Shown: positions 25,464 to 38,290, counted from the stretch's first letter. The stretch is DNA of 64,000 bases from Isoetes taiwanensis (GCA_021234155.1 JAJEKV010000004.1:4276109-4340108); one strand, 5' to 3'. Program-made: numbers and translations. The notes: generated by a model from the letters alone, not told the origin.

Positions 25464-26780
25464 ATGGAGAGCAGTGGGATCCTCAAGTCCCATTTGACCT
25501 TCTGCAACCCTTTTCTACTCCCGAAGGTGGATCTTATCACCAACATGCAGGCCCACCCCGATTATGCAGGCTTCCTTGAATTTTACACTCAGAAGATGCT
25601 CCCTCTCTGTATTCCCCTAGGGGATCCGCCCCAGCTCTACTTAGAGAGAGCTGTAGTAAGGGAAATATGGGGGGGGTGACACGCATGCATATGATGTTCT
25701 CAAAGGGAAGTTCAGATGGGGCCGAAACCCCCCTGTAGTGATGCATGAGGGCCAGAAGTACCTTGAGGTAACGTTTGTGCTGGCCATACTTATAGATCAG
25801 TACGTAGAGAATGACACTTTGCCAGCCGAGAAGGGCAAGGCGCCTGAATCCTCTGACGATGAGGACGATGAGGACATTAGAGAGGATGACTTCGTCCGGT
25901 GGAGGCAAATAGCGGAGCAGATGCCTCCATGCCGAGACTAGGGAGCCTGGCTGACTGGGTTAGATGCCCTCTCGGTCATCTATCACCAGGGTCAGGAATA
26001 CCTCCTATTCGGGGATATCATGTGGACCTACCACGTAGTGGCTGGCCTTAGGACAAGGAAGAAAGCACAAGTGCTTTATGAGCTCGCCGAGTACCGTATT
26101 GACGATTTCATCGACTTTACGCCGGTTGAGCTCCCTACGGAAGTACAACAACTACTCCAGTTTCATCAGGAAACCATCGAGCCAGCTGACACACTCATTA
26201 GGCTGAGGGATGTTATGCTCTAAGATCCTCTATCTCAGCCTCCTCAGGAAGCTTTTACTGCCATGGGACCTCACGTCCCCAATATTAATATGGTGGATGT
26301 TCCTTCGGGGTCAGATGAAGAAGGGGAGGATACAATAACCCCTGAGGGAAGAAAAGCAGGAACTCAAGGAGGAAGAGGTCACCATGGATCTCGACAAGGA
26401 AGTAGCTACCTCCGTCACACCAGTTGCGGCAGGGACAGGTCCTTTTTGTGGCACGAGACCTCGCCCCAGAGACCGAAGCATCGTGGTGGAACCTCCGTGC
26501 ATTATCCACATTGGCAGGCCATAAGAAGCTCCCCTATTGCACCTTCAGCTACATGCTCGTGTGCCGGGACTTCGCTCTGACTACCTTGGGCCAAGATATA
26601 GCACCATGGACGAGCATGAAGCTCCTTGTGGCCACCCCTTTGGCCACTGCTTACCCACCGGAGATTGCTTCTCTTGCCGCCGGTACCGTCGACCCCGTGG
26701 TCACTCTGCTACGCCATTGCCCGCCACTGCCACCTCCTACGCCAATGGATCGGGATGCAGGACCTAGTTCTTTAACGTAA
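25464..26780 (+). pseudogene. Broken ORF of unknown function upstream of gypsy gag
   Basis: I do not recognise this protein. Starting at 25464, then in one frame from 25738 to about 26400 with two internal stops, it reads NMQAHPDYAGFLEFYTQKM, HEGQKYLEVTFVLAILIDQY, an acidic run (SSDDEDDEDIREDD), YLLFGDIMWTYHVV, and FTPVELPTEVQQLLQFHQ. A second frame from 26424 ends in a proline-rich tail. It has the same strand as the gypsy gag that follows. It could be an extra 5' ORF of the element, a captured host gene, or part of a larger gag; I cannot decide. Confidence 0.4.
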
Positions 26781-27353
26781 TTTTTTGGGATTATACAGTA
26801 TGGCCTTCGGCCGTTACAATATAAGTACTATTGTATAGGCATTTTTTATGCCATCTCTAATACAAATTTTAGTCTTCCTATATTATTTGTCTCTCATCTT
26901 GATGAATTTCGACTATAAGGAATGACTTGTTGATTGTATATCTATTACGGGGTCTGTTGCAGGGACAGAGATGCCATATTACACCCTCCTCCGTGACCAA
27001 GCTGCCCGAAACTTGAGACACATCCTGCAACGAACTGGGACTACTCCAACGAGCGGGCATCCCTGGATGCGGATGATCATTTATGGGAGCTCTATCAGGC
27101 GATGAACAACCTGTTCAACCTCTTAGTTATAACCCCCACTTTCGAATATCAGGATCTCACTAGCCAGGCTGGGCTCAAATATGATTTGGTGCGTTGTGTA
27201 AGGGAGGGTATCCTTCATTCAGTACTCCACCCACTTACAACACCACAGACCAAGCTCCTGTATAACTATCTTGTATACGTAAACTTTTATTTTATTGTTT
27301 GTGTGGGCATTATGCCAAATGTAACCTTACATCTACCTTAATATCAAGCAATT

Positions 27354-28686
27354 TTGCATCAATGGTCTTATAGTAATCATGTGATATCTTGTGCTTATCT
27401 CGATTTCATTTATATCTTAGACGGTGCACGTCCCCCTCCGTGGGCGACCCCAGTGCAACTTGGTCGTCTTACGCCTGAGCAGGAGCTCACTCTTATGAAG
27501 CGCCAGCTCACTGAGCTTCAAGCATATGTATTGCATCAGAACCCACCACTGGCACCCCAAGAATATGGGCCTGAGGTTCATGTTTTACCAAACCAGCAAC
27601 CACCCCCACCTGCACCCGTACCTGCTCCAGTGACAGCCACCCGCTCAAAGCATACGCAGAGCAGCTCATCATCTAATGCCACTTCTGAGTCCTCTGTGGC
27701 ATCAGAGTCTTCTGAGTCAGAGGATGATCATGCCAAATCCAAGAAAAAGGATTACCAGAAAACGGTGGACCCGGCTCTCACTAGCATCTGGAAGAACCGC
27801 AAGCTGGCATAGTTCTCAGGTAAAACCAGGTCGGGAGTGGATGCCGAATTTTGGTTAGACGAAATGCATGAGTTCAGAAAATCCTATGGAATGACAAAGA
27901 AAGATATTGCCAAGATTGCCACCACTAATCTTACAGGGTCTGCCCATATTTGGTGGAAAGGATATGCCCCCTCTCATGGCTTGACACGGGGAAGGTGCCG
28001 CTACAAGGTTTTTGCCAAAGCCTTTAAGTCTCATTATGTCCCCAGAGCTCATCGCCGCTAGTAGATTCAGACCTTTTATCGCCGGGAGCAGAAGAACATG
28101 ACCTTCCAAGCATATACGGATGAGTTCATGAGGTTGCGGTTATATGTCCCGGGGATAACTGAGCGCAGGGCAGTGGGGGGTACATTGAGGGGTTATCTCC
28201 TACTCTTAGGAAGATGGTCCAGGCCATTGATCCCAAAACCGTAGCAGAGGCAGAGGCTAAGGCCCTTAGCTTGGAGGAGGACACCCCTAAGTACCAGCCA
28301 TCGCAGCCCTCTACTTTGGTCAGAACAGGGGTTATGGCCCATACAAGGGACGTTCACCTAGTCTCGGACCTTCCTCATCAACTGGGTATCTGAAGCAGGA
28401 TAAGAAAGTCTCCTTCACGGTCCCAGATAAGTCTGCTAGTACCATGGGAGTTGTCAGAGACATTCTTCAAGCAATCCCAAAGGAGGCTCGTGAGCAGTTG
28501 CCCAAGGACAAAGCTTATTTTCGGTGTTTCCGACTGGGACACCATATGACGGACTGCCCCTATATTACCCAGGCTGCCCAAGCTGTGCTTGCCGAGGTGG
28601 ACTGGGGGCTTGTGATCCAGAAAGTGTTGCTGAGGATGAGGCACCAGGCTATATCCAAGGTGAGTCTCATATTTATGCACTATTGA
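27354..28686 (+). pseudogene. Gypsy gag with degraded zinc knuckle
   Basis: An N-terminal segment contains TPEQELTLMKRQLTELQAYV (probably coiled coil), a proline-rich stretch and a serine/acidic stretch. After a stop at about 27810 the retrotransposon gag core follows in the same frame: FWLDEMHEFRKSYGMTKKDI and TGSAHIWWKGY. A stop near 28060 and a frameshift lead to a knuckle at 28520-28560, FRCFRLGHHMTDC, in which the first cysteine is tyrosine. The broken frame shows the copy is inactive. Confidence 0.8.
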
Positions 28687-28690
28687 GACC

Positions 28691-30104
28691 GGACAAGTAG
28701 ATAGTCAACCTTTTGTCATATCCACGGTTGGCCAAGTAGACTGTAAACCCTTTATCATTCTCATGGATACGGGTAGTACACACAAATTTGCCTCCCCTAG
28801 AATGGCAGAAGCTTTGCAGCTCACCCCCTTGAAGTCAAAGCCACGTCCAGTCATGCTGGCTAGTGGGGCCATGCGCCACACAAAGGGTCGTTGCATCAAT
28901 TTGAACATTCAGTTACCAGGAGCACCCGTTGCTCTAGGGGCCGAGATCATGGACATTGGTCGATATGACCTTGCCGCAAAGGCAAATATTGATTGTGAAA
29001 AGCAACAAGTTACCTTCAATGCAGCTAATGGAACCAGGGTGACCATTTCAGATAAACCAGTTACCCCAATTATGCAGTGCATCTCATTACATCAGTTGGG
29101 TAGGGCTATCAAGAAGTCTCAAGTTGTTTGCATCAAACAAGATGAAGTTATTGATAGCTTGCCTCCAGCAATAGCAGCTGTTCTTCAGGAATACCATGAC
29201 CTCTTTCCAGATGAGATTCATTGATTGCCACCTTTTAGAGGCGTAGAATGTGAAATTACCTTAGAACCAGGCACCAAGCCTACCAATAAGGCTCCATACA
29301 AGATGAGTACCCCTGAACTAACAAAGCTCAAGAAACAGTTGCAAGAGCTTCTTAAATTGGGCTTCATTCGACCAAGTGTGTCACCTTTTGGTGCCCTAAT
29401 TCTCTTTGTAAAGAAGAAGGATGGCACTTTGAGAATGTGCATTGATTATCGCCAACTCAATAAGCACATCATTAAAAATCGATATGCCTTACCGCGTGCC
29501 GACGATCTAATGGATCAGTTACAGGGGGCTAAGTACTTCACGAAGATTGATCTTCGTTCAGGATATCACCATATATGCATTAAGGAAGATGACATCCATA
29601 AGTCTGCATTTCGAACATGTTATGGGCATTATGAGCTTATGTGATGCCATTCGGACTAACTAATGCTCCAACCACCTTTATGAGGTTGATGAACGATATC
29701 TTCCGTGAGTATCTTGATAATTTTGTCATCATATTCTTCGATGATATCCTTGTATACAGTAAAACTCTAGAGGATCATGAGCACCACCTTCGACTGGCCT
29801 TACAGAAACTGAGACGCCACCAATTGTACGCCAAGTTCTCCAAGTGTCGGTTTGCAACCACCAAGCTTGACTATCTGGGACATATTATTTCTGTGGAAGG
29901 CATAGCCACAGATCCAGCCAAGATTGAAGCGGTAAAGCATTGGCCAATTCCAACAAATGTGTCCGAAGTACGCAGTTTCCTAGGGTTGGCCGGATACTAC
30001 CGCAAGTTTGTGAAGGATTTTGCTACGCTGGCCGCGCCCCTTACGGACCTAACCAAACATGAAAAGGTTAAGGATTGGATGACACATTGGAAGGACAATG
30101 TCTA
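28691..30104 (+). pseudogene. Gypsy protease and reverse transcriptase
   Basis: The protease has ILMDTGSTHKFASPRMAE near 28760, with an intact D-T-G. After a stop at 29221 the RT begins: [34 protein letters not shown], a stop at about 29641, [20 protein letters not shown], and the catalytic [10 protein letters not shown] (F-x-D-D). LDYLGHIIS and [15 protein letters not shown] complete the thumb and connection region. Aside from stops, the catalytic residues are kept. Immediately after [10 protein letters not shown] the sequence jumps to the end of RNase H. Confidence 0.9.
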
Positions 30105-31759
30105 AGCTGGATTCCAGTCATTAATAAGCCAGGCAAACATAATGTTGTTGCCGACGCACTTTCCAGACATCCATTAGTCACTCGAACGTATCATAATGCC
30201 ATATCCACACTTTCCAGTGAGTTTGGTAAGCAGATACAACATGATCTTTCAGCAGATCCTGAATTTCGGGAGATCTGGCAAAGTCTATCCAAGGAGGCCA
30301 GAATTGATAAAGAGAGGGAGGCATTCCGCCACTATAAAAAGGAGGTGATCTCCTTTATTACAAAGATAAGTTATGTGTTCCCGAGACATAAGGAGTTCGC
30401 AAGCTTATTCTCTATGATACACATAACAGTCCTATAGCAGGGCATGCAGGTTTTATGAAGACCTATTTTAAGATCCGCTCCAACTATTTTTGGCCAGGGA
30501 TGAAGAAATACGAAGAAATACATTGCCAGACATATTAAGCAATGTCAGATGTGTCAGCAAACAAAAGCAGAGCAGTTACGTATCCCAGGGGAATTGCAAC
30601 CCTTAGATGTGTCTAATGCCAAATGGGAAGCTATTACCATGCATTTTATCGTGGGGCTTCCGCGCATCTTAAGGAGCTTTGATGCCTTAATGGTGGTGGT
30701 CGACAAGCTTTCCAAAATGGCACACTTTTTGCCATGTCGTACCACATATACTGCATTGGACACTGCCTTGCTGTTTACGAAGGAAGTCTTTCGCCTTCAT
30801 GGGATGCCCCGTACCATTATATCGGACGGGGATTCCAAGTTTGTTAGTGCATTCTGGAAGGATTTCTTCAGCACTATTCAAACTAAGCTGGCTATGAGCA
30901 TTGCCTATCACCCACATACGGATGGCCAAACAGCGCGTACCAATCGTATAATCGAAGATATGCTACACAATTATGTCTGAAACAAGCAATAACAATGGGC
31001 AGATTACATTCATTTGGTGGAATTTGCCTATAACAGCAGTAGACAGGAGTCCTCAAGGATGTCTCCTTTCATGATTAATTATGGTTATCAATGCCTTACC
31101 CCAGACATGTGGCATAACCCGGTTTCCAAGGTGGAAGTATCTCAACAATTGCTTACAGATATGCAAGCACTAGTCAGAGAGGTTCGAGCATATTTATTAG
31201 TTGTTATAGCTCGACAGAAGAGCCTTGCCGACCAACATCGGACACCACGAATATTTCAGGTTGGTGACTCTGTATGGCTGAAGATAAGGTGAAGCAGGCC
31301 AAACTTAAAATTGGCAATTGTAAGAAGCTTGCACCCAGATGGGCTGGACTTTTTGAGATAACCGAGAGGATAGGTTCTCAAGCCTACTGGTTGAATCTCC
31401 CCGCGCATTTGAAGATCCATAAAGTCTTTCATGTAAGTCTTCTCAAGAAGCATAATCTCGATCCAGAAGAGATTCTTGACACACCAACACTTCTGGAGAT
31501 GATCGAGGATCAATTGGAGATTGTATCTGAAGCTCTCCTTGATCGCGCATATAAGCAAACTCGCCGAACTCAAATCTTGCAATATTTGGTCAAGTGGAAG
31601 CACTTACCCACAGAAGACGCAACATGGGTTCTCAAAGCGGATTTGGATAAAATTTACCCTGACTTTATGCGAGAATGCCGGGGCCGAACCATTCAAGATG
31701 TGATCAACTCCAACCCTGATGGTAAGCAGTGTCTTATGGGTCCGGCAGGGATCATATGA
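30105..31759 (+). pseudogene. Gypsy RNase H remnant, integrase and chromodomain
   Basis: It begins in the last part of RNase H (VINKPGKHNVVADALSRHP); most of that domain is missing. Integrase follows with a zinc segment near 30440-30560 (frameshifted). The core shows MHFIVGLP, IISDGDSKF and QTARTNR, where families usually have Asp, Asp and Glu; only the central Asp remains, so it is catalytically dead. After a further frameshift, RIGSQAYWLNLPAHLKIHKV leads to a C-terminal chromodomain, ILQYLVKWKHLPTEDATWV, which identifies the chromovirus lineage. Confidence 0.9.
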
Positions 31760-32230
31760 GACGGATACGACATGGATCATTTCAGGGGTTGGGTTACATG
31801 CATATAGGTATTCAAGGTAGGACGCATTCGTCTGCGGCATATTGCCATTCCTTAATGCCGAGACGACATGCAAGCCTTAGGCATGATAGGATTCTTGCAT
31901 TCATATTTCTTTTACTTTAAGGGGGTGGTCCCTTCAACCACACTACTTAAATTATTTTGTAAAGTACTGATGTACTCTAATTCTGCAGGCCAGTAGGGCA
32001 TACCGATGAACCTGCAGAGGACCCTAAGCCTCAGTCTGGAGGCCATCTCTTGTATTGAATCTTTGTTGTCTATGAGTGCACTCTTTACTTATCTTATGGT
32101 ATTTCTTATGTTTTGATTAAGGGATTTTGGTCCTACAACATATATGTAATCTTGTGTTACTTTCAAGGAATAAGAGTTATCTTCTATAAATTCATTGTTC
32201 ATTAATCCTAATGCTGAGGACAGCATTAAT

Positions 32231-32245
32231 CCAAGGGAGGAAGAA
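32231..32245 (+). other. Polypurine tract of the gypsy element
   Basis: CCAAGGGAGGAAGAA ends exactly where the right LTR starts (TGTGACG). It would prime plus-strand DNA synthesis. Confidence 0.8.
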
Positions 32246-33736
32246 TGTGACGTTTCAGGTATTTATACGGTATACGTATATATACTACGACACGTCACCA
32301 GTATCTAACTAGACCCCTAAGGGTCAATAAGGAATAACTTGGGTTTCACCTAAAAAGGGACTTTATTAGCTATGCTAAGAATATTAGTGGATAAATAACC
32401 TAATTAGACTAATTAGGTTATAATTAGCTAAAGGGTCACCTGGCCCAAATCGATTGGCCAAGTGGGGCTTGCCAGTTTGGGAGGAGAAATTGGGGTCCTA
32501 CCCCCATTTCTGCCCCAAAATCGATTTGGGGAAGAGAAGAAGAATAGCAACCATCAATTGCTGTAAACAGACCTGAAGAATGGAAGTCTTTCGTGATAAT
32601 GGATCCATCCAGGAGACTGGTTAGTCCCTATATAGCTTGTATTTCTGCTAACACTTCTTTGAGTAGATGGAATGGTTAAATTCTCTTTTATATGTTATTA
32701 TAATGATGATGGATACTTCGATGGTGTTTATATTCTTTCTTTCTGCTCCTTCCGTGTATTGGGGGGTTAAGGGAAGGGTAGAGGCCTAACAGCTTCCTAG
32801 AACTAGAAATGTTTCTAGCTAGAACCCTTAAAACCCAATAATTGCGGCCTGTGCACAAGAGACGACAGGGCTGTGGATGCTATGATATAGTTCAACACCA
32901 AATAACGGACACAATTGGTGAAGTGGGGGCGGATGCCTTGCTGAGCGTGGCTACTGGGGCTCCTGTAGTGTGCTAGGCTTATAGTCGGTCACTGCGTGTG
33001 GGCCGGGTATGGGTCTGACACCTCCTGGGTCGCAGGAAACGTACCTATATGGACGTCCTGGACTTTGCGTAGATTTAGAGGGTTAATCGGGTACGGATGC
33101 GTGTGCCATCGTGGCACATATCCTCTAGTACACCCATGGAACCATTGTAATTCTGGAGGGGATTCATCCCTTTCATGCCTCATCAGGCCCGGGGAGATGT
33201 AACTTGGAGTAGTCTCATAGGGTGAATCCATGAGATTCCGTCTCCGGAAGGCTATAACCACGTCAGAGCATGATTCAGCCTGTCTGCAAAGTGTGCATAG
33301 GAGGGGCGGATGGAGTGGACTACCCTAGCCATTGTCCTATGCCTGCCAACGCCATGTTATACTTCCGTCTGCTGATATCTTGAGACCATGACTGTCAGTT
33401 GACCCCATGGAGTCTGATCCTAGGGTAGCGCCATTGTTATGGTGTGTTATTTATGATGTTATGGTGGTATTGTATTGTTAGTTCATTGATGATGATGGAT
33501 GGGCCACCCTTCGTGGTGGTATATTATTTTAGCATGATTGTTGTATGCTAGCACGTATGTATGCTTCCGCTTTATAGGATTCCCATAGAGGACGTGGGAG
33601 GAATGACACCCCGGACACTTGGCCATCGCAAGTGGTCCGAGTATGACGGAGGGCCCAACCATGGTGATGTCGCCACGGGAGGAGAATTCTCGTATTTGTA
33701 CGATGGGAGCATCGTACAGATTCAGGGAGCATCACA
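32246..33736 (+). repeat. Right (3') LTR of the gypsy composite
   Basis: 1491 bp, TGTGACG to ATCACA, uninterrupted. It aligns with 4632-7468 minus its LINE. ATTGC follows at 33737-33741 as the target duplication. Apparent ORFs in it (for example near 33.0-33.9 kb) are mirrored in the left LTR and are not genes. Confidence 0.9.
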
Positions 33737-33984
33737 ATTGCTATGCGGTTCACATAGGACATGCCATGATGAGCATAAGCTCTATCTTTTCCAATCCATC
33801 CATTGCATAACGTGAACGCAACCTTGCAATTCTGCCAAATGTAATTCAAATAATAAGCTAAGCCATTGTTCTCTTTCAAATCAATGCAATGTCCATATCG
33901 TAAGGTCTTTATCTTGTTCTACCCTATGATTATACTACATCTTTTAAATTATCTATCTGATACAATCAAATGATTAGCTAATAA

Positions 33985-34724
33985 TGTTGAAGGTGTTCAT
34001 CTCACAACTTTGTAATGAGATAGTAAATACGCTGTGAATGATGACATAAAAATTATTGTTCAGAAAGAATCATGAGAGTGATATTGATACTGGGGCATAT
34101 GATATGATGCACTTCATTTATCAGACCTAGGGGAAGAATTGTTTTTCCTGAAGTGTAAATCATAAGGAGCGCAAAGTGCAACCTTATAAGTATGCATTAA
34201 AATTAATAACATGGTCATTAAGTTTGCAACCATGGTTATTATTTATGGGGAATGGTTCTATTTAGGAAAACTATCTCGGTCGAATAGTTTGGAGGTAAGG
34301 CAATATTTGAAATGGGAAACTCCATTCTATCCAGTAGTAGCAGAGGGACTTGGCAGTTCCCTAACTGACGGAACTGCCTATATTAATATACAAGGTGAAA
34401 ACAGACATGACGAGCTGAATCAATAGATCGATATAGGTCGATTAAGATAAATATTACTGCTACAGTACTTTGAGCAATGCTCGATGAACAATGAAAGATT
34501 TGATATTCATTCAATGGTTAAGCTGAAGATATTGAACATGTATTTGTCTAAGGTTCTACCTTGTAAATTCTTTGAATGATAATATGTTGGAAAACATTCA
34601 TTAGCGTTGTGCACATAGATTTGGAGAAGATTACAATAATAAAGGAGAGGTGTAAAAATCTTTAAACATCCTAGACATTTTGTATTATAAAGTTGTTGGT
34701 TCTAACTTGATAATTTTTCTCACA
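33985..34724 (+). repeat. 5' LTR of the copia element
   Basis: 740 bp, TGTTGAAGG to TCTCACA. It differs from the 3' LTR by scattered substitutions and small indels. Confidence 0.95.
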
Positions 34725-34725
34725 T

Positions 34726-34737
34726 TGGTATCAGAGC
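34726..34737 (+). other. Copia primer-binding site
   Basis: TGGTATCAGAGC, one base after the 5' LTR, is the classical plant PBS complementary to initiator tRNA-Met. Confidence 0.95.
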
Positions 34738-34744
34738 AGCAAAA

Positions 34745-36011
34745 ATGTCTAGTCGATTTGGTGCAGGACTGTTAAATGCTATTGAAGTATTTAAAGGAGA
34801 TTCAGGCTTCCAGGTCTGGAAAGAAAAAGATGAAACACATCCTACAAGTTGAAGATCTTTGGGACATCATTGAACCAGGTGATAATGTTGTTAGGAGAAC
34901 TACGAGCGGGACTTCTAATGTAGCTGAGGAGGGCAGCTCCTCAACTTAAGCTGAGAGTACAGCTGGAGGAGGAATCAGAGAAGTTAATGTGACCTCTGGA
35001 GCAGGTGAAAGCAGTGAAAGTTAAGCCAAACTACGGGAAGCACAGGGCATAATAATGAGTAAAGTAAGTTTTGGGATTATTTTAAAATTAAGAGGGATGC
35101 ATCCCAGAGAAGCGTGGAATTATATGCTATTGATATATGAAGAAAAGACATCTTCTCAGACTGATATATTAGAGAATGAGTTAAGAAGGCTGAAGCTTGT
35201 GGATAAAAGTAATGTTAATGATTATCTGCAAACCTTTGATAATATAATTGCAGATCTTGAAGGTGTAGGAGCGATGTATTCCCAACATCAACAAGTTTTA
35301 GCTATTTCCAGGGGGTGACAAGTCTAGGGAATATAGCTGTTTTTATCAGAACAATTGCAAGGACCAGGCAGGAGGCTGAGAGAATGTTGAAGACTGAAAT
35401 CGAGCAAAGTAAAGTTGGTGATGAGGAAGAAGCAAGTCAAATTCTGTTCACAAAAGGCAAGAACAAAGGGGAAAATCATCAATGAGGTTGGCCCTTGTTT
35501 CAATTGTAACCAGCATGGACACAGTAAGATAAATTGTCCCAACTTAGCAAAGGAAATAAACTACCATCACTGTAGAGGAAGAGGGCATTATGCTTTAACC
35601 TGCTCTACACCTAGAGATAGTTCTAGAGGCAGAGGAAGAGGAGGAAGAGGTGCCCATCTGAGAGGCAGAGGTAGGGAAAGAGAAAGAAATGCTTTTGAAG
35701 CAAATGTAGCTGAAGAAGTAAAGCTGGAGGAAGGAACATCAGAAACAAGTGATGGGGTAAGAAATTTTCGAGTTTTTACTGCTTGCTCAAGTCTTAATGA
35801 TGATGATCTCTTAATTTTAGATAGTGGAGCTGAAAAAAGCATAGTTTGTACCTCAAAATTACGAAAGGAATGCAAAGGGAACAAAGGAGGGCATGTACAA
35901 GTTGGAAATGGAGACTTGCAGAAGATAGATGTAGGAGTATTAGAATTGTTTGATTTAGAAGGAAAAGCAGTTAATCTACAAAATGTATTGTGTGTCCCAA
36001 GTCTGGTTTGA
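34745..36011 (+). pseudogene. Copia gag and protease
   Basis: Translation from the ATG at 34745 gives a short gag start, a frameshift near 34830, then EDLWDIIEPG, a typical copia gag block. The gag body continues at 35055-35318 and, after frame changes, the nucleocapsid at 35415 carries CFNCNQHGHSKINC (complete CCHC) and a second knuckle lacking its first cysteine, then an Arg/Gly-rich stretch. The protease follows with LILDSGAEKSIV, an intact D-S-G. The ORF stops at 36011 in the protease C-terminal region. Confidence 0.85.
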
Positions 36012-36960
36012 AATTTAATTTCAGTTTGTCAACTAGTTGACATGGGGTTCAAAGTTGTATTTGAACAATTAGATAGTAAAGTTTATGAAGGGAATAAATT
36101 GAAATTCTTAAAAACAAATGTGTTGGAAACTTGTTTGGCATAAATACTCACAGTTTGGACAGCATAAGTATTGCAATTATTCCTGACATATTATGTTGGC
36201 ATGAGAGGCTTGGGCATACAAACTTTAAGAATATTGAGTACTTAATAAGTAAAGGTCTGATACAAAGCTCTGACAGTAAGATTTCTAATCATGTATGCAA
36301 AGGGGTGTATGTTAGGCAAGCAATGCAGACTGCCTTTTGCAAGATAAAAGAGAGGGCAACATGAATCTTGGAACTTGTGCATATAGACCTCTGTGGTCCA
36401 CTAAATGTAACTGCAATATCTGGGAAGAAATACTTCATTACATTTACTGATGATTATGGTAGAAAGGCAAAAGTCTATTGTTTAAGAACCAATAACTTGG
36501 CTTACGAAGCTTTCAGAGTATTTGCAGCAGAAGTAGAATGTTCCACAGGCAAGAGAATCAAGTGTGATAGATCGGACATGGGAGGTGAATACATGTCTTC
36601 AAAGTTCATAAATTACTGCATTAAGAAAGGGATAAAAAGACAATACACTGTAGCTATACTCAGCAAAATGGCATAGCAGAGAGGAAAAATAAAAGCATAC
36701 TAAATGCTGTGAGAGCAATGCTCAAACACACAGGGCTACCTAACTATCTTTGGAAAGAGGCAGTTAAAATTGTTGTCATGATACAGAATGTGTTGCCAAC
36801 AAAGGTGTTACAGGGAAAAACCCCAAGAGAAGTGCGGATAGTAAAGTGCAAAATATGACAAGTATAGAGCATTTGGTTGTTTAACCTACACTCTTATACC
36901 AGAAGAGAAGAGACTCAAACTTGATGATAGATCATTGATAACATACCTAGTAGGTTATAA
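36012..36960 (+). pseudogene. Copia integrase
   Basis: The pre-integrase block WHERLGHTNFKNIEYLISKG keeps its histidines, but the following cysteine pair is degraded. The core has VHIDLCGPL and RSDMGGEYMSSKF (first two Asp). The Glu of NGIAERKNKSI lies in another frame after a frameshift near 36650. All three catalytic residues are therefore encoded, but not in one frame. Confidence 0.85.
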
Positions 36961-38290
36961 TGAACACTCAAAGGGATATAGGGTATATGATCCTGCAAAT
37001 AGAAAGGCTAATCAGCAGAGATGTTAAATTTGTTGAGAAAGAGTTATACAAGCCAAGGGGAATGAATTCTGAACTCAAACAAGAGGATAAAACAAAAATC
37101 ATTGTTGAAGAAGAACAAAAAGAGACAGGAGTCTTATCAGGACCACCAAAAAATGATAATGTTGAAAGTGATAATGAGAATGAAGAAGATGAATTGCAGG
37201 CAGAAAACAACAAGAATACAGAGGATAATCAAGAAGAGTCCATTGTACCTCCCTTAATAATGCACAAGAAAAGAAAGACAGAAGGAGAAAGGCTGAGAGA
37301 GGAGCTACACATGGATATTGAAAAATATGGAAGGGAGAATGATGGCAGAAGCACTGGGTTGCACTCGTGCAAAGAAAATATAACAGAGGCATTGATGATT
37401 TTAGAAAATAGAGTGCCAAAGACTTTTGAAGATGTTGTAAATAGCTTGGATGCAAAGAAATTGACAGAACTTCAATATATGAATTGGTTGACATCCAGAT
37501 AGTAGAAATATTGTAGGAAATAAGTGGGTTTACAAGCTAAAGATAAATGCAGATGGAAGTCCTAAACATAAAGCAAGACTGGTAGCTCAAGGGTATTCTC
37601 AGAGAAAGGGAATAGACTATGACAAGACCTACTCTACAGTGGCAAAATTGACAAGCATTAGGATTCTAACTGCTATAGCAAATGCTTTAGATCTGGAGCT
37701 ACATCATCATAAAGATGTTAACAAAACATTCATAACTGCTGACTTGGAGGAAGAGATTTTCATGAAACAAGCACCTGATTATGAAGTAGGTGAAAGAAAA
37801 GTCTAGAAACTAAAGAAAGTTGTGTATGGGCTTAAACAATCACCTAGACAGTGGTACAAGTGCATAAATAATTATTTGAAAGAGCAGGGATTTACAGAAC
37901 TAAGCTATGATGGAAATGTGTACATGTTCAGAGATGGGGAAGACTATTGCATAATGGGCCTATATGTGGATGATTGTGTGATGGTTGCTAATAGTACAAA
38001 CATTCTAAACAGGTGTAAAGACATATTGAAAGACAAGTTTAAAATGTCTGATCTAGATGAATTGAGACAATTTTTAGGAATTGAAGTGACATGTGACAGG
38101 AAAAATAAGAGAATTACACTCTCTCAGGGGAATTACATCAATTCTGTACTTGACAGGTTCAATATGAACGAATGCAACCCTGTCAAAGCACTAGTTGTGC
38201 CTGGTATGAAGATCTCAAAAAGATTATGTCCACAAACAAAGAAGAAGAAAGATGAAATGACTGAAACTCCATACATATCATTGATAGGAA
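36961..38290 (+). pseudogene. Copia reverse transcriptase, cut by an insertion
   Basis: An acidic linker ORF (36960-37502) precedes RT. RT reads NKWVYKLKINADGSPKHKAR, VVYGLKQSPRQWYK and the catalytic LYVDDCVMVA (Y-V-D-D), with a stop just before VVYGLK (about 37804). It breaks at TPYISLIG. The next residues, SLLYIANNTRPDI, are encoded after the insertion at 39867, so 38291-39866 is inserted sequence plus one target copy. Confidence 0.9.

Larger units (their letters stand above)
4632..33736 (+). mobile_element. Composite Ty3/gypsy chromovirus with nested insertions (about 29 kb)
   Basis: Two related LTRs face the same way at 4632-7468 and 32246-33736. Both begin TGTGACG and end TCACA. An initiator-Met-type primer-binding site follows the left copy, and a purine tract precedes the right copy. 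Decayed gag-pol at 27.35-31.76 kb reads towards the right LTR and ends in a chromodomain, which places the element in the chromovirus branch. The near-identical 5-bp flanks support one insertion event. The 24.8 kb interior is far longer than usual for such elements, and minus-strand retroelements inside it show it was a target for later insertions. An alternative is two separate elements of one family with coincidentally similar flanks. Confidence 0.7.

Noticed and set aside
32989-33879. ORFs in the gypsy LTR on both strands
   Set aside because: The same frames recur as broken versions in the left LTR. LTRs of this family do not encode protein.
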